In this document: piece after piece, positions 42,936 to 53,660 of the stretch
Layout: every line of letters starts with the position of its first letter
Position numbering within the stretch: the first letter of the stretch is position 1
Assembly (NCBI GenBank): GCA_964502145.1
Contig: CAZCVI010000001.1
Coordinates: 124,001 to 188,000 of the forward strand
Reading direction: 5' to 3'
Source: CAZCVI01 sp964502145
GTDB lineage: Bacteria; Acidobacteriota; Aminicenantia; UBA2199
Length of the DNA stretch: 64,000 nt
Translations under genes and position numbers: made by a program
The notes under the pieces: generated by a model
Seen by the model: only the letters and a program-made list of their open reading frames with translations
Databases searched by the model: none
Told to the model about the DNA's origin: nothing

Positions 42936-43623
42936 ACCACATAAAAATTACCAAAAAGCGAAAGAAAAAATCGAACCACGTGAATATCCCGTGGCCGATG
43001 CAATCGCTTTGTTAAAAGAAATTAAAACCGCCAAATTTGATGAGTCCATTGACCTTTCCATTCGACTGGGTGTTGATCCCAAATACCCCGATCAAATGGT
43101 CAGAGGCACCGTCGTATTACCCCATGGAACCGGACGGGCCAAAAAAGTTCTCGTCATCGCTACCGGTGATAAACAAAAAGAAGCACTTGATGCTGGAGCC
43201 GATTTTGTCGGCGGCGAAGAAATGATCGAAAAGATTAAAACCGAGAATTGGTTCGACTTCGACGTGTTGATTGTGACTCCCGATACCATGAAAAATGTCG
43301 GGAAACTCGGCAAGGTGTTAGGCCCCAAAGGACTGATGCCCAGTCCCAAAGCTGGCACCGTGACCTTTAATATCAAAGAATCCGTTGAAGAAGTAAAAAA
43401 AGGCCGCGTTGAATTCAAGGTCGATAAAACCGGTATCATCAATAGCAGTATCGGCAAGAGTTCCTTTGTTAACGAATTTCTCGTTGACAACGCCAAGGAA
43501 TTTTTGGCCGCTGTATTGAAAGCCAAACCCGTTGCACTTAAAGGGAAATATGTCTGGTCCATTTATGTCAGTTCCACCATGAGTCCCTCCGTTAAGTTAA
43601 GTCTTCAGGATTTTGAGATATAA
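42928..43623 (+). CDS. rplA: 50S ribosomal protein L1
   Basis: 231 residues with FDESIDLSIRLGVDPKYPDQ, MVRGTVVLPHGTGR and the signature GKLGKVLGPKGLMPSPKAGT. L1 forms the stalk near the E site and usually represses its own rplKA mRNA. It overlaps rplK and is followed by rplJ. Confidence 0.97.
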   Translation: MAKPHKNYQKAKEKIEPREYPVADAIALLKEIKTAKFDESIDLSIRLGVDPKYPDQMVRGTVVLPHGTGRAKKVLVIATGDKQKEALDAGADFVGGEEMIEKIKTENWFDFDVLIVTPDTMKNVGKLGKVLGPKGLMPSPKAGTVTFNIKESVEEVKKGRVEFKVDKTGIINSSIGKSSFVNEFLVDNAKEFLAAVLKAKPVALKGKYVWSIYVSSTMSPSVKLSLQDFEI

Positions 43624-43647
43624 TACATCGCTAATAGGAGGATTACA

Positions 43648-44187
43648 GTGCCCAGTAAAGAAACATTAAAAGCAAAGCAAAAGCAGGTGTCTGAGATTAG
43701 CGAGATATTTAGAAGCAATGGCGTATACCTGTTCAGTTTTCGCGGCATGACCGTGAAGGAAATGGAAACACTACGAAATCGCCTCAGACCAATGGGCGGT
43801 AATGTCAAGGTAATTAAAAATCGCTTGGCGTTAAAATATTTTCAAGAAAAAAATACGAAGATTGGTCGGGAAGTCTTTTTTGGTCCACTGGCTGTTGCCT
43901 ATGCCAATAAGAATTTTATTGATCTGGCTAAAACCATGGTGGATTTTGAAAAAGAAAATCCCAAGGTTCAATTAAAGGCTGGATTTATCGAACAAATCTA
44001 CGCGGACAAAGAAAAAGTTAAAGCAGTGGCGAAACTTCCCGCTAAAGAACAGTTATTGGCACAGTTGGTACTTTCCATTTCAATGCCGCTGAAGAAGATG
44101 GGGATTGCCCTGTCTGCACCACTTAGAGACACACTGATTCTAATGAACAATTTAAAAGATAAAAAAGAAAAAGAGGAGAAAGAATAA
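43648..44187 (+). CDS. rplJ: 50S ribosomal protein L10
   Basis: 179 residues. The start is GTG with AGGAGG 6 nt upstream. Core block VYLFSFRGMTVKEMETLRNR, then MGGNVKVIKNRLA, is typical of L10, with a C-terminal helix that binds L7/L12 dimers. The 24-bp gap to rplA is too short for a full L10-autoregulatory leader, so control may lie further upstream. Confidence 0.96.
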   Translation: MPSKETLKAKQKQVSEISEIFRSNGVYLFSFRGMTVKEMETLRNRLRPMGGNVKVIKNRLALKYFQEKNTKIGREVFFGPLAVAYANKNFIDLAKTMVDFEKENPKVQLKAGFIEQIYADKEKVKAVAKLPAKEQLLAQLVLSISMPLKKMGIALSAPLRDTLILMNNLKDKKEKEEKE

Positions 44188-44582
44188 TGGCTGAATTCAC
44201 AAAGGAAGACTTTTTTAAACATCTGGATACGTTGACTGTACTTGACTTGGTTGACTATATAAAAGAGTTCGAATCAAGATATGGTATCAAAGCCGAGATG
44301 GCAGCAATGCCTATGGGCGCTGGTGTGGCCGCTGCGGCTGCTGCTCCCGTTGAAGAAGAAGTTGAAGAAAAAACCGATTTCGATATTATTTTAAAGAATG
44401 TCGGTCCCAAAAAGATCAACGTGATTAAAGTGGTTCGCGAAGTAACGGACCTTGGATTAAAAGAGGCCAAAGCCGTCGTTGATGCGGCTCCCGGTGAAGT
44501 AAAAAAAGGCGTATCTAAAGAAGAAGCTGCTGAAATCAAAAAGAAGTTCGAAGAAGTAGGAGCTGAAATCGAAATCAAGTAA
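44187..44582 (+). CDS. rplL: 50S ribosomal protein L7/L12
   Basis: 131 residues: N-terminal dimerisation helix pair, an Ala/Gly hinge (GAGVAAAAAAPVEEE) and the C-terminal domain FDIILKNVGPKKINVIKVVR to KKKFEEVGAEIEIK. The start overlaps the rplJ stop by one base (TAATG). Confidence 0.97.
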   Translation: MAEFTKEDFFKHLDTLTVLDLVDYIKEFESRYGIKAEMAAMPMGAGVAAAAAAPVEEEVEEKTDFDIILKNVGPKKINVIKVVREVTDLGLKEAKAVVDAAPGEVKKGVSKEEAAEIKKKFEEVGAEIEIK

Positions 44583-44687
44583 ATCTGGTTTTAAGTCGGA
44601 AGATTTAAGTCGATAGATTGAAATCGAAAATTGAACAATAAATGATTAGCCTTGAATACCTAAAATAAAATAGCTTGAGGGATTAGT

Positions 44688-47600
44688 ATGCAAAAAAATA
44701 AACGATACATTGACAGGATAAGTTTCTCAAAAATTCAATCCCCCATAGAAGTTCCTAATTTATTGGAGATACAAAAACGCTCCTATAGAATTTTCTTACA
44801 GATTGATGAATTACCTGAAAAAAGAAGAAACATCGGGATACAAACCGCATTTAAATCTATCTTCCCGATTTCGGATTTTAAAGAAACTGCTATTCTGGAT
44901 TTCGACTCCTACTCTCTGGGAGATTGGTCCTGTAAATGTGGCGCTCTTGAAGGTATTGAAAATTCAAAACCTTATTGCAGTCATTGTGGCACATTGTTGA
45001 GTTCGGATACCGAGACTGGTTCTGATTCCGTGTGCCCTGACTGCGTCAGCAAAGGAACCGTAGAGAATAAAACCTGCAGCCAATGCGGTGACAAAGTAAG
45101 GTTGAAAATCAAATACACTCCGGAAGACTGTCTGGATAAGGGATTTGACTATGCCATTCCTCTTAAGGTCACCTTGCGTCTGGCTCTTTATGCTGAAGAC
45201 AAAAAGGGACAAAAGGTTATTCGTGACGTAAAAGAACAAGAAATATTTTTTGGTGAAATTCCTTTTATTACCGAAAGGGGTACTTTTATTATTAATGGTA
45301 CCGAACGTGTCGTGGTTTCCCAACTGCAACGTTCCCCTGGCGTGTATTTCCTCCCCGGCAAGTCCAGGGGGGAATATACCGCTAAAATCATCCCCGCTCG
45401 TGGCGCATGGATCGAATTGGAAGAAAAAATGAACCTCTTGCAGGTTCGTTTGGATAAAAAAACCAAAAGAATTAATATCACTACTTTCTTGAAGGCCATG
45501 GGACTCTGTGATGACCTAGAAATTTTGAAGAAATTTTATACTATCTTGGCCGCCAAGGTTGAAGACGGTGTGTTGTATTTTCAGACTTCCAGGTTTTTGA
45601 AAGATAATCGGCTCGCTGCTGCCATATTTGATAAGAATGGCAATGAGATTCTGCCCGCTGGTCAAAAGTTGATGATCAAACATATTAAAGATCTGGAAAA
45701 ATTGGAAATCCAGTATCTACCCGTTGATATTGAATTGTTTGAAGACCTATATTCCGCTTCCGATATTGATGGCGTGATGAAAATCAACGAGCAAATCACC
45801 GCTACCCAGATCAAAAAATTAAAAAAGATGAACGTTGAATTCCATGTCTTCTTCCCAGAAAGTAGCGAAGAGGAATTCGGCCCCATGATGGCTTATACAC
45901 TCAGGAAAGATAAGAAAAAACAAGATATCGAAATGACCGATAAGGTTGTTGTCCAGAGTGATAGCGAGAGCGATGAGAAAGTTTCCAAAGATCAGGGCGA
46001 TGCCTTTATCGAGGTCTTTAAAAAACTAAGACCCGGTGAACCCGTTACTCTTGAAGGTTCGAAAAAGTTTTTTGAAAACATGATGCGCGATCCACGGCGC
46101 TATGATCTCTCTTCTGTCGGTCGTTTGAAATTAAACATCAAACTTGGTTTAAAAGAGGATTTTAATAAAGAAGTGTATATCCTCACCGTGGACGACATTA
46201 TCGAGATATTGAAATATTACTTGCGCTTGAAGTATGACCGCACCGGGAAAATGACCGTGGATGATATCGATCATCTCGCCAATCGACGTATTCGTGCCGT
46301 GGGTGAACTCGTAGAAAATGCCTTCCGTATTGGTTTGATGCGCCTTGAAAAGATTATCCGGGAACGGATTACCAATGCTACTGACATTTCCGTCATGTTG
46401 CCCAGGGAACTACTCAATACAAAGCCAGTTTTTGCCGCTGTAAAAGAATTTTTTGGCACATCCCAGTTGTCGCAATTTATGGACCAAACCAATGCTTTGG
46501 CTGAAACTACCCATAAGCGCCGTATTTCCGCGCTCGGTCCTGGTGGTTTGAATCGCGAAAGAGCTGGTTTTGAAGTGCGCGACGTTCATTCTTCCCATTA
46601 TGGTCGTATTTGTCCTATTGAAACTCCAGAAGGCCCCAATATCGGCTTGATTTCATCGCTGACAACCTATGCCCGGGTGAATGATTATGGGTTTATTGAA
46701 ACTCCTTATCGAAAAGTCGAAGACAGCACCGTCTTCAACTATTGCCGGATTACCTATCCCGGACAATCCACTTTCGCCTATAAAAGCCTTGTCAGAGAAG
46801 ATCATCTGATGACTGAAATCCAGCGGTTAACAAACGAGGGCAAAGAAATCCCCCTGTTCGAGTATCATCCCTTTTATCTCACCGCATGGGAAGAGGAAGG
46901 TTTTACTATTGCCCAGGCCAATGCTAAATTGGATGAGAATAATCGCTTTGTCTCCAAAAAGGTCAACTCCCGCAGAGGCAGTGATTCGTTTCCCTGTGAT
47001 ACCGCGGAAATTCATTTTATTGATATTTCACCCAAACAGATTGTTTCCATATCCGCCTCGCTTATTCCCTTCTTGGCCCATGATGATGCCAACCGAGCAT
47101 TAATGGGTTCCAACATGCAACGTCAATCCGTTCCCCTCGTGTGTCCCCAAACACCCGTTGTTGGAACAGGTATGGAGTACCAGTTGGTAAGGGATTCCGG
47201 GATTGTCGTACTGGCAAGACGTGCCGGAACTGTCATGAATGCTGACGCAGAACGGATTATTGTCAGAGCTGATAGTGACAACAAGGGTGATTTCTCTGAA
47301 ATCGGTGCTGATCTCTATGAATTAAAGAAGTTTAGACGTTCAAACCAAAATACACTGGTCAATCAAAGACCACTCGTGAAACCCGGAGATCGCGTGAAAG
47401 AAGGACAAATCCTCTGCGATGGTCCTGCTTCCAATATGGGTGAACTTGCTCTCGGACGAAATATCCTCGCTGCTTTTATGCCTTGGCGCGGATACAATTA
47501 TGAAGACGCCATCGTTCTCAGTGAACGCCTCGTGATGACTTCTGCCTTTAACTCTATATATATTGTTGAAGAAACTGTCGAAGCACGGGAAACCAAACTG

Positions 47601-49043
47601 GGGAAAGAGGAAATAACCGCCGATATTCCCGGAGTTTCCGAACATATTTTGCGCCACCTCGATGAATATGGTATCTGCCGCATCGGAGCCAAAGTTAAAC
47701 CCGGCGAAATTCTTGTCGGCAAAGTTTCACCTAAAGGTGAGACACAACTTTCACCCGAAGAAAAATTGTTGCGTGCTATTTTTGGTGAACAAGCCTCAGA
47801 AATTAAAGATACATCGTTGTATTGCCCTCCAGGTGTCGAAGGAACCGTTATTGATGTGAAAATTTTCACCCGTCGCGGTTTGGATAAAGATAATCGCGCT
47901 GTAGAAATCGACGAACTGGTTGTTGCCAAATGGGAACGTAACTTCAACGATGAGAAAAAAATATTAATCGCCGATAAATTTGAAAAGATTCGCAACCTCC
48001 TGAAAGGGGTCATCATCGAAACTGATTTTGAGTATGATGACATCACCTGGAAAAAAGGCACTGGTATTCCTGTCGAGGAAATCGCTACCTTGCACTTGAA
48101 TGAACGATTCATCAAAGATTTGAAAAACCATGTCAACGACGTGACCGTGAAAAAGATCATTGAGATCGAGTCAAAGTCCCGTCTCCACATTGATGCCTTG
48201 AATAATGAAAAGCTCTCAAAAATCGAACAGATGAAGAAGGGCGATGAATTCGCTCCCGGTATCATCAAAATTATCAAGGTCTTGATCGCTGTCAACCGCA
48301 AGATTTCAGTCGGGGACAAGATGGCTGGAAGACATGGAAACAAAGGTATTGTGGCCAAGATTCTGCCCCAGGAAGACATGCCTTTTCTCGAAGATGGAAC
48401 CCCGTTGGAAATAATTTTGAACCCGCTCGGCGTTCCTTCACGTATGAATGTCGGACAAATTTATGAATTGATTCTCGGACGTGCTGGTTTGATTCTTGGA
48501 TTGCACTTTGAAACACCTGTTTTTGATGGTGCATCCGAGGAAGAAGTAAAACAGTATATGCGTAAAGCAGGCTTGCCCGATGATGGGAAAGTGCCGCTTT
48601 ACGATGGTATTACCGGAGATAAATTTAACAATACCATCACTGTCGGCTTGATGTATATGATGAAGCTCGAACACATGGTAGACGATAAGATTCACGCCCG
48701 GTCCACTGGTCCCTATTCCTTGATTACCCAGCAACCTCTGGGTGGAAAAGCCCAGTTTGGTGGACAGAGAGTGGGTGAAATGGAAGTCTGGGCATTTGAA
48801 GCATACGGCGCTGCCTACTTGCTCCAGGAAATCCTGACTATCAAATCCGATAATATTAGCGGCCGTAATGAGATTTATTCGGCAATAGTCAAAGGAACCA
48901 TGGACTTTAACCCAGGTATGCCCGAATCCTTCAATGTGCTTATTAAGGAATTGAAAAGTCTGGCTCTCAATGTCGAATTAATTCGCAAAGATAAAGTTCT
49001 TGAAGAGAACAGGGCTAAAGAAAACATTGCAAATATATCTTAA
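44688..49043 (+). CDS. rpoB: RNA polymerase beta subunit with an N-terminal Cys8 insertion
   Basis: 1451 residues. Core blocks include the rifampicin-pocket region FFGTSQLSQFMDQTNALAET, THKRRISALGPGGLNRERAG, with Asp516, His526 and Ser531 equivalents of E. coli kept, and the C-terminal switch region GGKAQFGGQRVGEMEVWA. Between SYSLGDW (about 74-80) and YTPEDCLDKGF (about 143) lies a cysteine-rich insert with four pairs (Cys82/84, 97/100, 116/119, 130/133), suited to bind two zinc ions. A charged insert (about 400-440, KVVVQSDSESDEKV) is also present. The 105-bp gap after rplL may hold an attenuator; none is clear. Confidence 0.97.
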   Translation: MQKNKRYIDRISFSKIQSPIEVPNLLEIQKRSYRIFLQIDELPEKRRNIGIQTAFKSIFPISDFKETAILDFDSYSLGDWSCKCGALEGIENSKPYCSHCGTLLSSDTETGSDSVCPDCVSKGTVENKTCSQCGDKVRLKIKYTPEDCLDKGFDYAIPLKVTLRLALYAEDKKGQKVIRDVKEQEIFFGEIPFITERGTFIINGTERVVVSQLQRSPGVYFLPGKSRGEYTAKIIPARGAWIELEEKMNLLQVRLDKKTKRINITTFLKAMGLCDDLEILKKFYTILAAKVEDGVLYFQTSRFLKDNRLAAAIFDKNGNEILPAGQKLMIKHIKDLEKLEIQYLPVDIELFEDLYSASDIDGVMKINEQITATQIKKLKKMNVEFHVFFPESSEEEFGPMMAYTLRKDKKKQDIEMTDKVVVQSDSESDEKVSKDQGDAFIEVFKKLRPGEPVTLEGSKKFFENMMRDPRRYDLSSVGRLKLNIKLGLKEDFNKEVYILTVDDIIEILKYYLRLKYDRTGKMTVDDIDHLANRRIRAVGELVENAFRIGLMRLEKIIRERITNATDISVMLPRELLNTKPVFAAVKEFFGTSQLSQFMDQTNALAETTHKRRISALGPGGLNRERAGFEVRDVHSSHYGRICPIETPEGPNIGLISSLTTYARVNDYGFIETPYRKVEDSTVFNYCRITYPGQSTFAYKSLVREDHLMTEIQRLTNEGKEIPLFEYHPFYLTAWEEEGFTIAQANAKLDENNRFVSKKVNSRRGSDSFPCDTAEIHFIDISPKQIVSISASLIPFLAHDDANRALMGSNMQRQSVPLVCPQTPVVGTGMEYQLVRDSGIVVLARRAGTVMNADAERIIVRADSDNKGDFSEIGADLYELKKFRRSNQNTLVNQRPLVKPGDRVKEGQILCDGPASNMGELALGRNILAAFMPWRGYNYEDAIVLSERLVMTSAFNSIYIVEETVEARETKLGKEEITADIPGVSEHILRHLDEYGICRIGAKVKPGEILVGKVSPKGETQLSPEEKLLRAIFGEQASEIKDTSLYCPPGVEGTVIDVKIFTRRGLDKDNRAVEIDELVVAKWERNFNDEKKILIADKFEKIRNLLKGVIIETDFEYDDITWKKGTGIPVEEIATLHLNERFIKDLKNHVNDVTVKKIIEIESKSRLHIDALNNEKLSKIEQMKKGDEFAPGIIKIIKVLIAVNRKISVGDKMAGRHGNKGIVAKILPQEDMPFLEDGTPLEIILNPLGVPSRMNVGQIYELILGRAGLILGLHFETPVFDGASEEEVKQYMRKAGLPDDGKVPLYDGITGDKFNNTITVGLMYMMKLEHMVDDKIHARSTGPYSLITQQPLGGKAQFGGQRVGEMEVWAFEAYGAAYLLQEILTIKSDNISGRNEIYSAIVKGTMDFNPGMPESFNVLIKELKSLALNVELIRKDKVLEENRAKENIANIS

Positions 49044-49064
49044 TACTAATTAAGAGGAGTGGTT

Positions 49065-52000
49065 ATGCAAAGATTTAGAAAGCATGGAAAAGATGTCAAT
49101 ATAATGGATTATAGTAAGATAAGAATCACGCTGGCGTCGCCAGAAGTGATACGCGGGTGGTCATCCGGCGAGGTTACCAAGCCTGAGACCATCAATTATA
49201 GGACTTTTAAACCAGAGCGAGACGGTCTATTCTGTGCGAAAATATTTGGACCCACCCAGGATTTTAGATGCCTATGCGGAAAATACAAAGGCTTAAAATA
49301 CAAAGGCATAGTCTGCGAAAAATGCGGCGTCGAAGTCACCATGTCTTCGGTACGCAGGGAACGAATGGGACACATCGAGTTGAATTCCAAGGTCGCCCAT
49401 ATCTGGTTTTTTAAAGGCGTTCCATCACGAATCGCCGTGCTGCTCGAAATAACCAGCAAACAACTGGAACATATTGTCTATTTTGAAAACTATATCGTTT
49501 ATGATCCCGGTAATGTTCCCAATCTTCGCTTCAAACAGATTTTGACCGAGGATGAGTATATTGATCTCGTGGATCGCTTCGGCGAGGATTCTTTTCATGC
49601 GGGCATGGGCGCGGAAACTATCTTTGACCTGCTCAAAATGCTTGAACTGGATAAAGAAGTCAAATATTTAAAATCCCGATTGATCGTTGAGAAATCCGTC
49701 CAAAAAAAGAAAAGCATGGCCCGACGCTTAAAATTAATGGAAGATTTTCTTCATTCCGGGAACCGTCCCGAATGGATGATTTTAACTATTATCCCCGTTC
49801 TACCCCCCGATCTACGGCCTCTCGTTCGTTTGGATGGCGGTCGTTTTGCTTCTTCCGATCTTAATGACCTGTATCGCCGTGTCATTAACCGGAACAACCG
49901 TTTAAAACGTCTGCTGGATCTGAAAGCTCCCGAATTGATCATTAAAAACGAAAAACGTATGCTCCAAGAAGCAGTGGATGCATTATTTGATAACCAAAAA
50001 CGCAATAAGAGTTATATGAGTTCCCAGAAGAGACCTTTGAAATCCCTCTCCGATTCATTGAAGGGAAAACAGGGACGCTTTCGGCAGAACTTGTTGGGAA
50101 AACGTGTCGACTATTCAGGTCGCTCGGTTATCGTGGTGGACCCCAAATTAAAATTGGAACAGTGCGGTATTCCCAAAAAAATGGCATTGGAATTATTCAA
50201 ACCCTTTATTTATAATAAATTGGAAAAGAAGGGTGTCGTCACCACTCTGAGAGTGGCACGCACCTGGGTGGAAGAGAACCGGGATGAAATCTGGGACGCG
50301 CTTGATGAGGTTGTCAAAGAACATACCGTGTTATTAAACCGCGCGCCAACGCTCCATCGTCTGGGTATTCAAGCATTTAAACCGCAGTTAGTGGAAGGAA
50401 ATTCTATTACCTTGCATCCACTCGTTTGTCCCGCGTTTAATGCCGACTTTGACGGTGACCAGATGGCCGTGCATATTCCACTTTCACTTGAGGCACAAGC
50501 CGAAGCCAAAGTGTTGATGCTTTCCACCAATAATATTTTGAACCCTGCCAATGGTAAACCACTCGCTGTCCCCACCCAGGATATGATCCTTGGTTTTTAT
50601 TATCTTACCTTTACCAAAAATGGCTTGAAGGGTGAGAACAAGGTTTTTAGCTCTAGAAAGGACGTGTTGCAAGCTCTCGAACAGGGACTGGTTGATCTCA
50701 ATGCCAAGGTGTTGGTTCGTTATTACGGCGAAATCAAGAATCTTGATGCATATACCTTGGACAATCAGGATGTCGCCAACTGTCCTTCTTTCACCATTAC
50801 CAAGGGCGATAATAGTTTTCTTGTTACCACTCCTGGCCGCGTTATTTTTAATGAGTTCTTGCCCAAGGGAATCCCTTTTATTAATGGCTTGTTAAAGAAA
50901 AAAGGTATTGGTAACCTCGTGTATTATATTTATCTCAACCTTGGCTTTGATGCCACCGTCGAATCGTTGGATTCTTTAAAAACCGGTGGTTTTGAATATG
51001 CTACCCGCGCTGGTTTTACCATCAGTATTTCCGATCTCGTTATTCCCGTTGAAAAAGAACAGATCATCAAGGACACTGAAAAAGAACTGGAAATTGTTGA
51101 AAAACAATATAATGATGGTATTCTGTCTGCCAGTGAGCGGCATAACACCATTATTGATAAATGGAGCCGCGCTACCGATCAGATCCGCGAAACCATGTTT
51201 GCCGGGATGAAAAAAATGAGTTACGAGGGCAATACGATCAATCCTATTTTTGTTATGTCCGATTCTGGAGCCAGAGGTAGTAAAGACCAATTAAAACAGT
51301 TGGCTGGTATGCGTGGTCTAATGGCCAAACCTTCAGGCGAAATCTTGGAAACTCCTATCACGGCAAATTTTAAAGAGGGATTATCTGTTTTGCAATACTT
51401 CATCTCCACTCATGGCGCACGTAAAGGGTTGGCTGATACGGCGCTTAAAACTGCCGATGCAGGGTATTTGACACGTAAATTGGTTGATGCCGCAGTGGAA
51501 GTGATTGTCAGGGAAGAAGATTGTGGTACTTTTAATGGTATTGATGTAAGTGATATTATTGAAAACGGAAAAGAGATTGAACCGTTGATTGAACGAATTA
51601 TCGGACGCACCGCGTTAAATGATATCCATCATCCAGAAGATGCGGATTATGTTATTGTAAGCGGTGGTGAAGAAATCAACGAGGCCAAGGCTAAAATCAT
51701 TGTCGATTCCGGTATTTTAAAAGTTAAAATTCGTTCCGTTTTGACCTGCGACACCAAGTCCGGTGTATGTCGCAAGTGTTATGGTCGTAATCTCTCTACT
51801 GGACGCCTGATTGAATTGGGCGAAGCAGTTGGTATTATCGCTGCCCAGTCTATTGGTGAACCTGGAACCCAGTTAACCATGAGAACGTTCCATATTGGTG
51901 GTGTTGCTTCTGGTGGTGAAGGACAGACACGGCTGGCCAGTGGTTTTAATGGTACCGTTCATTTTAATGATCTTGAAATTATCGAGGATAAAGATAAAAT

Positions 52001-53222
52001 ATCTATTGCCATGAATCGAACAGGTACCGTTCAAATCTTGGATGCACGGAAAAAAGAGAAAGCCGTTTATTCCGTTACGTATGGTTCCAAGGTGATGGTT
52101 GTGGATGGACAAACCGTGAAAAAGGGAGACCTATTATTGGAATGGGACCCTTTTGCTAATGCTATCTTAACCAAGGAAGCGGGCCGGGTCGAATTGCGTG
52201 ATCTGGAAGAAAATGTTTCGTTTGTTCAGGATCGCGATGAAATTTCTGGTAAGTTGACCACCATTATCATTGATATCAAGAGTGAGAAATTGCGCGATGA
52301 ATTACAACCGCAGATATTGATCAGGGATATTGAAACCCATAAAATTGTACGTAAATTCTATCTGCCGGTGAATGCGCATCTCTCTGTTAAAGAGGGTGAT
52401 ATTGTTAATCCTGGTGATGTTCTCGCCAAGATTCCTTCTGAATTTGCCAAGACCAAAGATATTACAGGTGGTTTGCCGCGGGTTACCGAGTTGTTTGAAG
52501 CTCGAAAACCCAGGAATCCTGCCAGAATGGCACAAATTGACGGTGTTGTTGAATATGGCAAACTGATGAAGGGTTCCCGGAAGTTAATTATCAAGCCGTT
52601 TGATAAAATGGGAAAACCAGATGAACATAATATTCCCCGTGGTGCGTATATTATTGTGGGCGATGGTGATAAAATTACCGCTGGAACGCCTTTGATGGAC
52701 GGTCCTTTGAACCCAATTGATATTCTCACTGTTCTGGGTGAACATAAACTCGCCGAGTACCTTTTGAAGGAAGTTCAAGATGTGTACCGTTTGCAGGGCG
52801 TGACGATCAATGACAAGCATATTGAAATTATTGTCCGTCAGATGATCAAATGGCGTCGTATCGAGGAAGTGGGAGACACCAATTTTATTCAAGAACAGAT
52901 CGTTGAGAAGTGGCTGTTTGAAGAAGAGAATGCCCGTGTATCGAAACTGAATGGTCGTACAGCTAAAGCGAAACCCCATCTGTTGCCTGTTTCCAGATCT
53001 GCTCTCGCGTATGATAGTTTTATTTCCGCTGCCGCATTCCAAGAAACAACCCGGGTATTAACCGAGGCTGCTATAGCGGGGAAAGTGGACCGCTTGATTG
53101 GTATCAAAGAAAATGTCACCATGGGACGTCTTATCCCTGCTGGTACTGGATATCAATATTATCAGCATGTGGAATTGGAAGATGAAGCGGATGATTTCTT
53201 CCGCTCGGCAAAACAAGCGTAA
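49065..53222 (+). CDS. rpoC: RNA polymerase beta' subunit
   Basis: 1385 residues. Zinc site 1 is CLCGKYKGLKYKGIVCEKCG, the catalytic Mg motif is NADFDGDQMA, the trigger-loop region contains ARKGLADTALKTADAGYLTR and zinc site 2 is CDTKSGVCRKC. I chose ATG 49065, preceded by GAGGAG at 7 nt; a GTG two codons earlier is too close. It lies 21 bp after rpoB. Confidence 0.98.
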   Translation: MQRFRKHGKDVNIMDYSKIRITLASPEVIRGWSSGEVTKPETINYRTFKPERDGLFCAKIFGPTQDFRCLCGKYKGLKYKGIVCEKCGVEVTMSSVRRERMGHIELNSKVAHIWFFKGVPSRIAVLLEITSKQLEHIVYFENYIVYDPGNVPNLRFKQILTEDEYIDLVDRFGEDSFHAGMGAETIFDLLKMLELDKEVKYLKSRLIVEKSVQKKKSMARRLKLMEDFLHSGNRPEWMILTIIPVLPPDLRPLVRLDGGRFASSDLNDLYRRVINRNNRLKRLLDLKAPELIIKNEKRMLQEAVDALFDNQKRNKSYMSSQKRPLKSLSDSLKGKQGRFRQNLLGKRVDYSGRSVIVVDPKLKLEQCGIPKKMALELFKPFIYNKLEKKGVVTTLRVARTWVEENRDEIWDALDEVVKEHTVLLNRAPTLHRLGIQAFKPQLVEGNSITLHPLVCPAFNADFDGDQMAVHIPLSLEAQAEAKVLMLSTNNILNPANGKPLAVPTQDMILGFYYLTFTKNGLKGENKVFSSRKDVLQALEQGLVDLNAKVLVRYYGEIKNLDAYTLDNQDVANCPSFTITKGDNSFLVTTPGRVIFNEFLPKGIPFINGLLKKKGIGNLVYYIYLNLGFDATVESLDSLKTGGFEYATRAGFTISISDLVIPVEKEQIIKDTEKELEIVEKQYNDGILSASERHNTIIDKWSRATDQIRETMFAGMKKMSYEGNTINPIFVMSDSGARGSKDQLKQLAGMRGLMAKPSGEILETPITANFKEGLSVLQYFISTHGARKGLADTALKTADAGYLTRKLVDAAVEVIVREEDCGTFNGIDVSDIIENGKEIEPLIERIIGRTALNDIHHPEDADYVIVSGGEEINEAKAKIIVDSGILKVKIRSVLTCDTKSGVCRKCYGRNLSTGRLIELGEAVGIIAAQSIGEPGTQLTMRTFHIGGVASGGEGQTRLASGFNGTVHFNDLEIIEDKDKISIAMNRTGTVQILDARKKEKAVYSVTYGSKVMVVDGQTVKKGDLLLEWDPFANAILTKEAGRVELRDLEENVSFVQDRDEISGKLTTIIIDIKSEKLRDELQPQILIRDIETHKIVRKFYLPVNAHLSVKEGDIVNPGDVLAKIPSEFAKTKDITGGLPRVTELFEARKPRNPARMAQIDGVVEYGKLMKGSRKLIIKPFDKMGKPDEHNIPRGAYIIVGDGDKITAGTPLMDGPLNPIDILTVLGEHKLAEYLLKEVQDVYRLQGVTINDKHIEIIVRQMIKWRRIEEVGDTNFIQEQIVEKWLFEEENARVSKLNGRTAKAKPHLLPVSRSALAYDSFISAAAFQETTRVLTEAAIAGKVDRLIGIKENVTMGRLIPAGTGYQYYQHVELEDEADDFFRSAKQA

Positions 53223-53268
53223 ATACGTGGTAAACCGTTGGTGATGAATAAAGGATAGTAGAAACCGA

Positions 53269-53649
53269 ATGGACAGAAAAATTCTGATAATAGATGACTC
53301 GCCAACGTTAAGAAAGTTACTGCGGTTTTATTTGAAGAAAAAAGGGTATACTGTTGATGAAGCCCATAATGGTCGCGTGGGCTTGGAAGCGATCTCGCGG
53401 GAAGAGTTTCATTTTATTATCTTGGATATGGATATGCCGGTTATGAATGGTGCGCAAGTATTGGAAAAGTTAAAGCATTTTGAGAATTTTAAGGTGCCGA
53501 TTCTGATACTCAGTGCCGATAAGGACCAGGAAAGCATGGCCACCGGCATATCTTTGGGGGCTTCGTATTATATGACCAAACCGTTCAAACCCACGGAAGT
53601 TGTTTCTCGAATCGAAGAAATCTTTAAAGAGAGGGAGAGCAAGGAATAG
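53269..53649 (+). CDS. single-domain CheY-like response regulator
   Basis: 126 residues, one receiver domain: ILIIDDSPTLRKLLRF near the start, phospho-Asp in FIILDMDMPVMNG, the Ser/Thr switch in ILILSADKD and Lys in YMTKPFKP. No output domain. It lies 46 bp after rpoC with no obvious terminator between, so it may receive read-through from the rpoBC operon. The partner kinase is unknown, but a hybrid kinase lies 1.3 kb downstream. Confidence 0.85.
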   Translation: MDRKILIIDDSPTLRKLLRFYLKKKGYTVDEAHNGRVGLEAISREEFHFIILDMDMPVMNGAQVLEKLKHFENFKVPILILSADKDQESMATGISLGASYYMTKPFKPTEVVSRIEEIFKERESKE

Positions 53650-53660
53650 TCACTGAGTCG

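Noticed and set aside
47498..48379. 293-codon open frame on the minus strand
   Set aside because: Lies wholly inside rpoB antisense; Ser-rich composition typical of a shadow frame.
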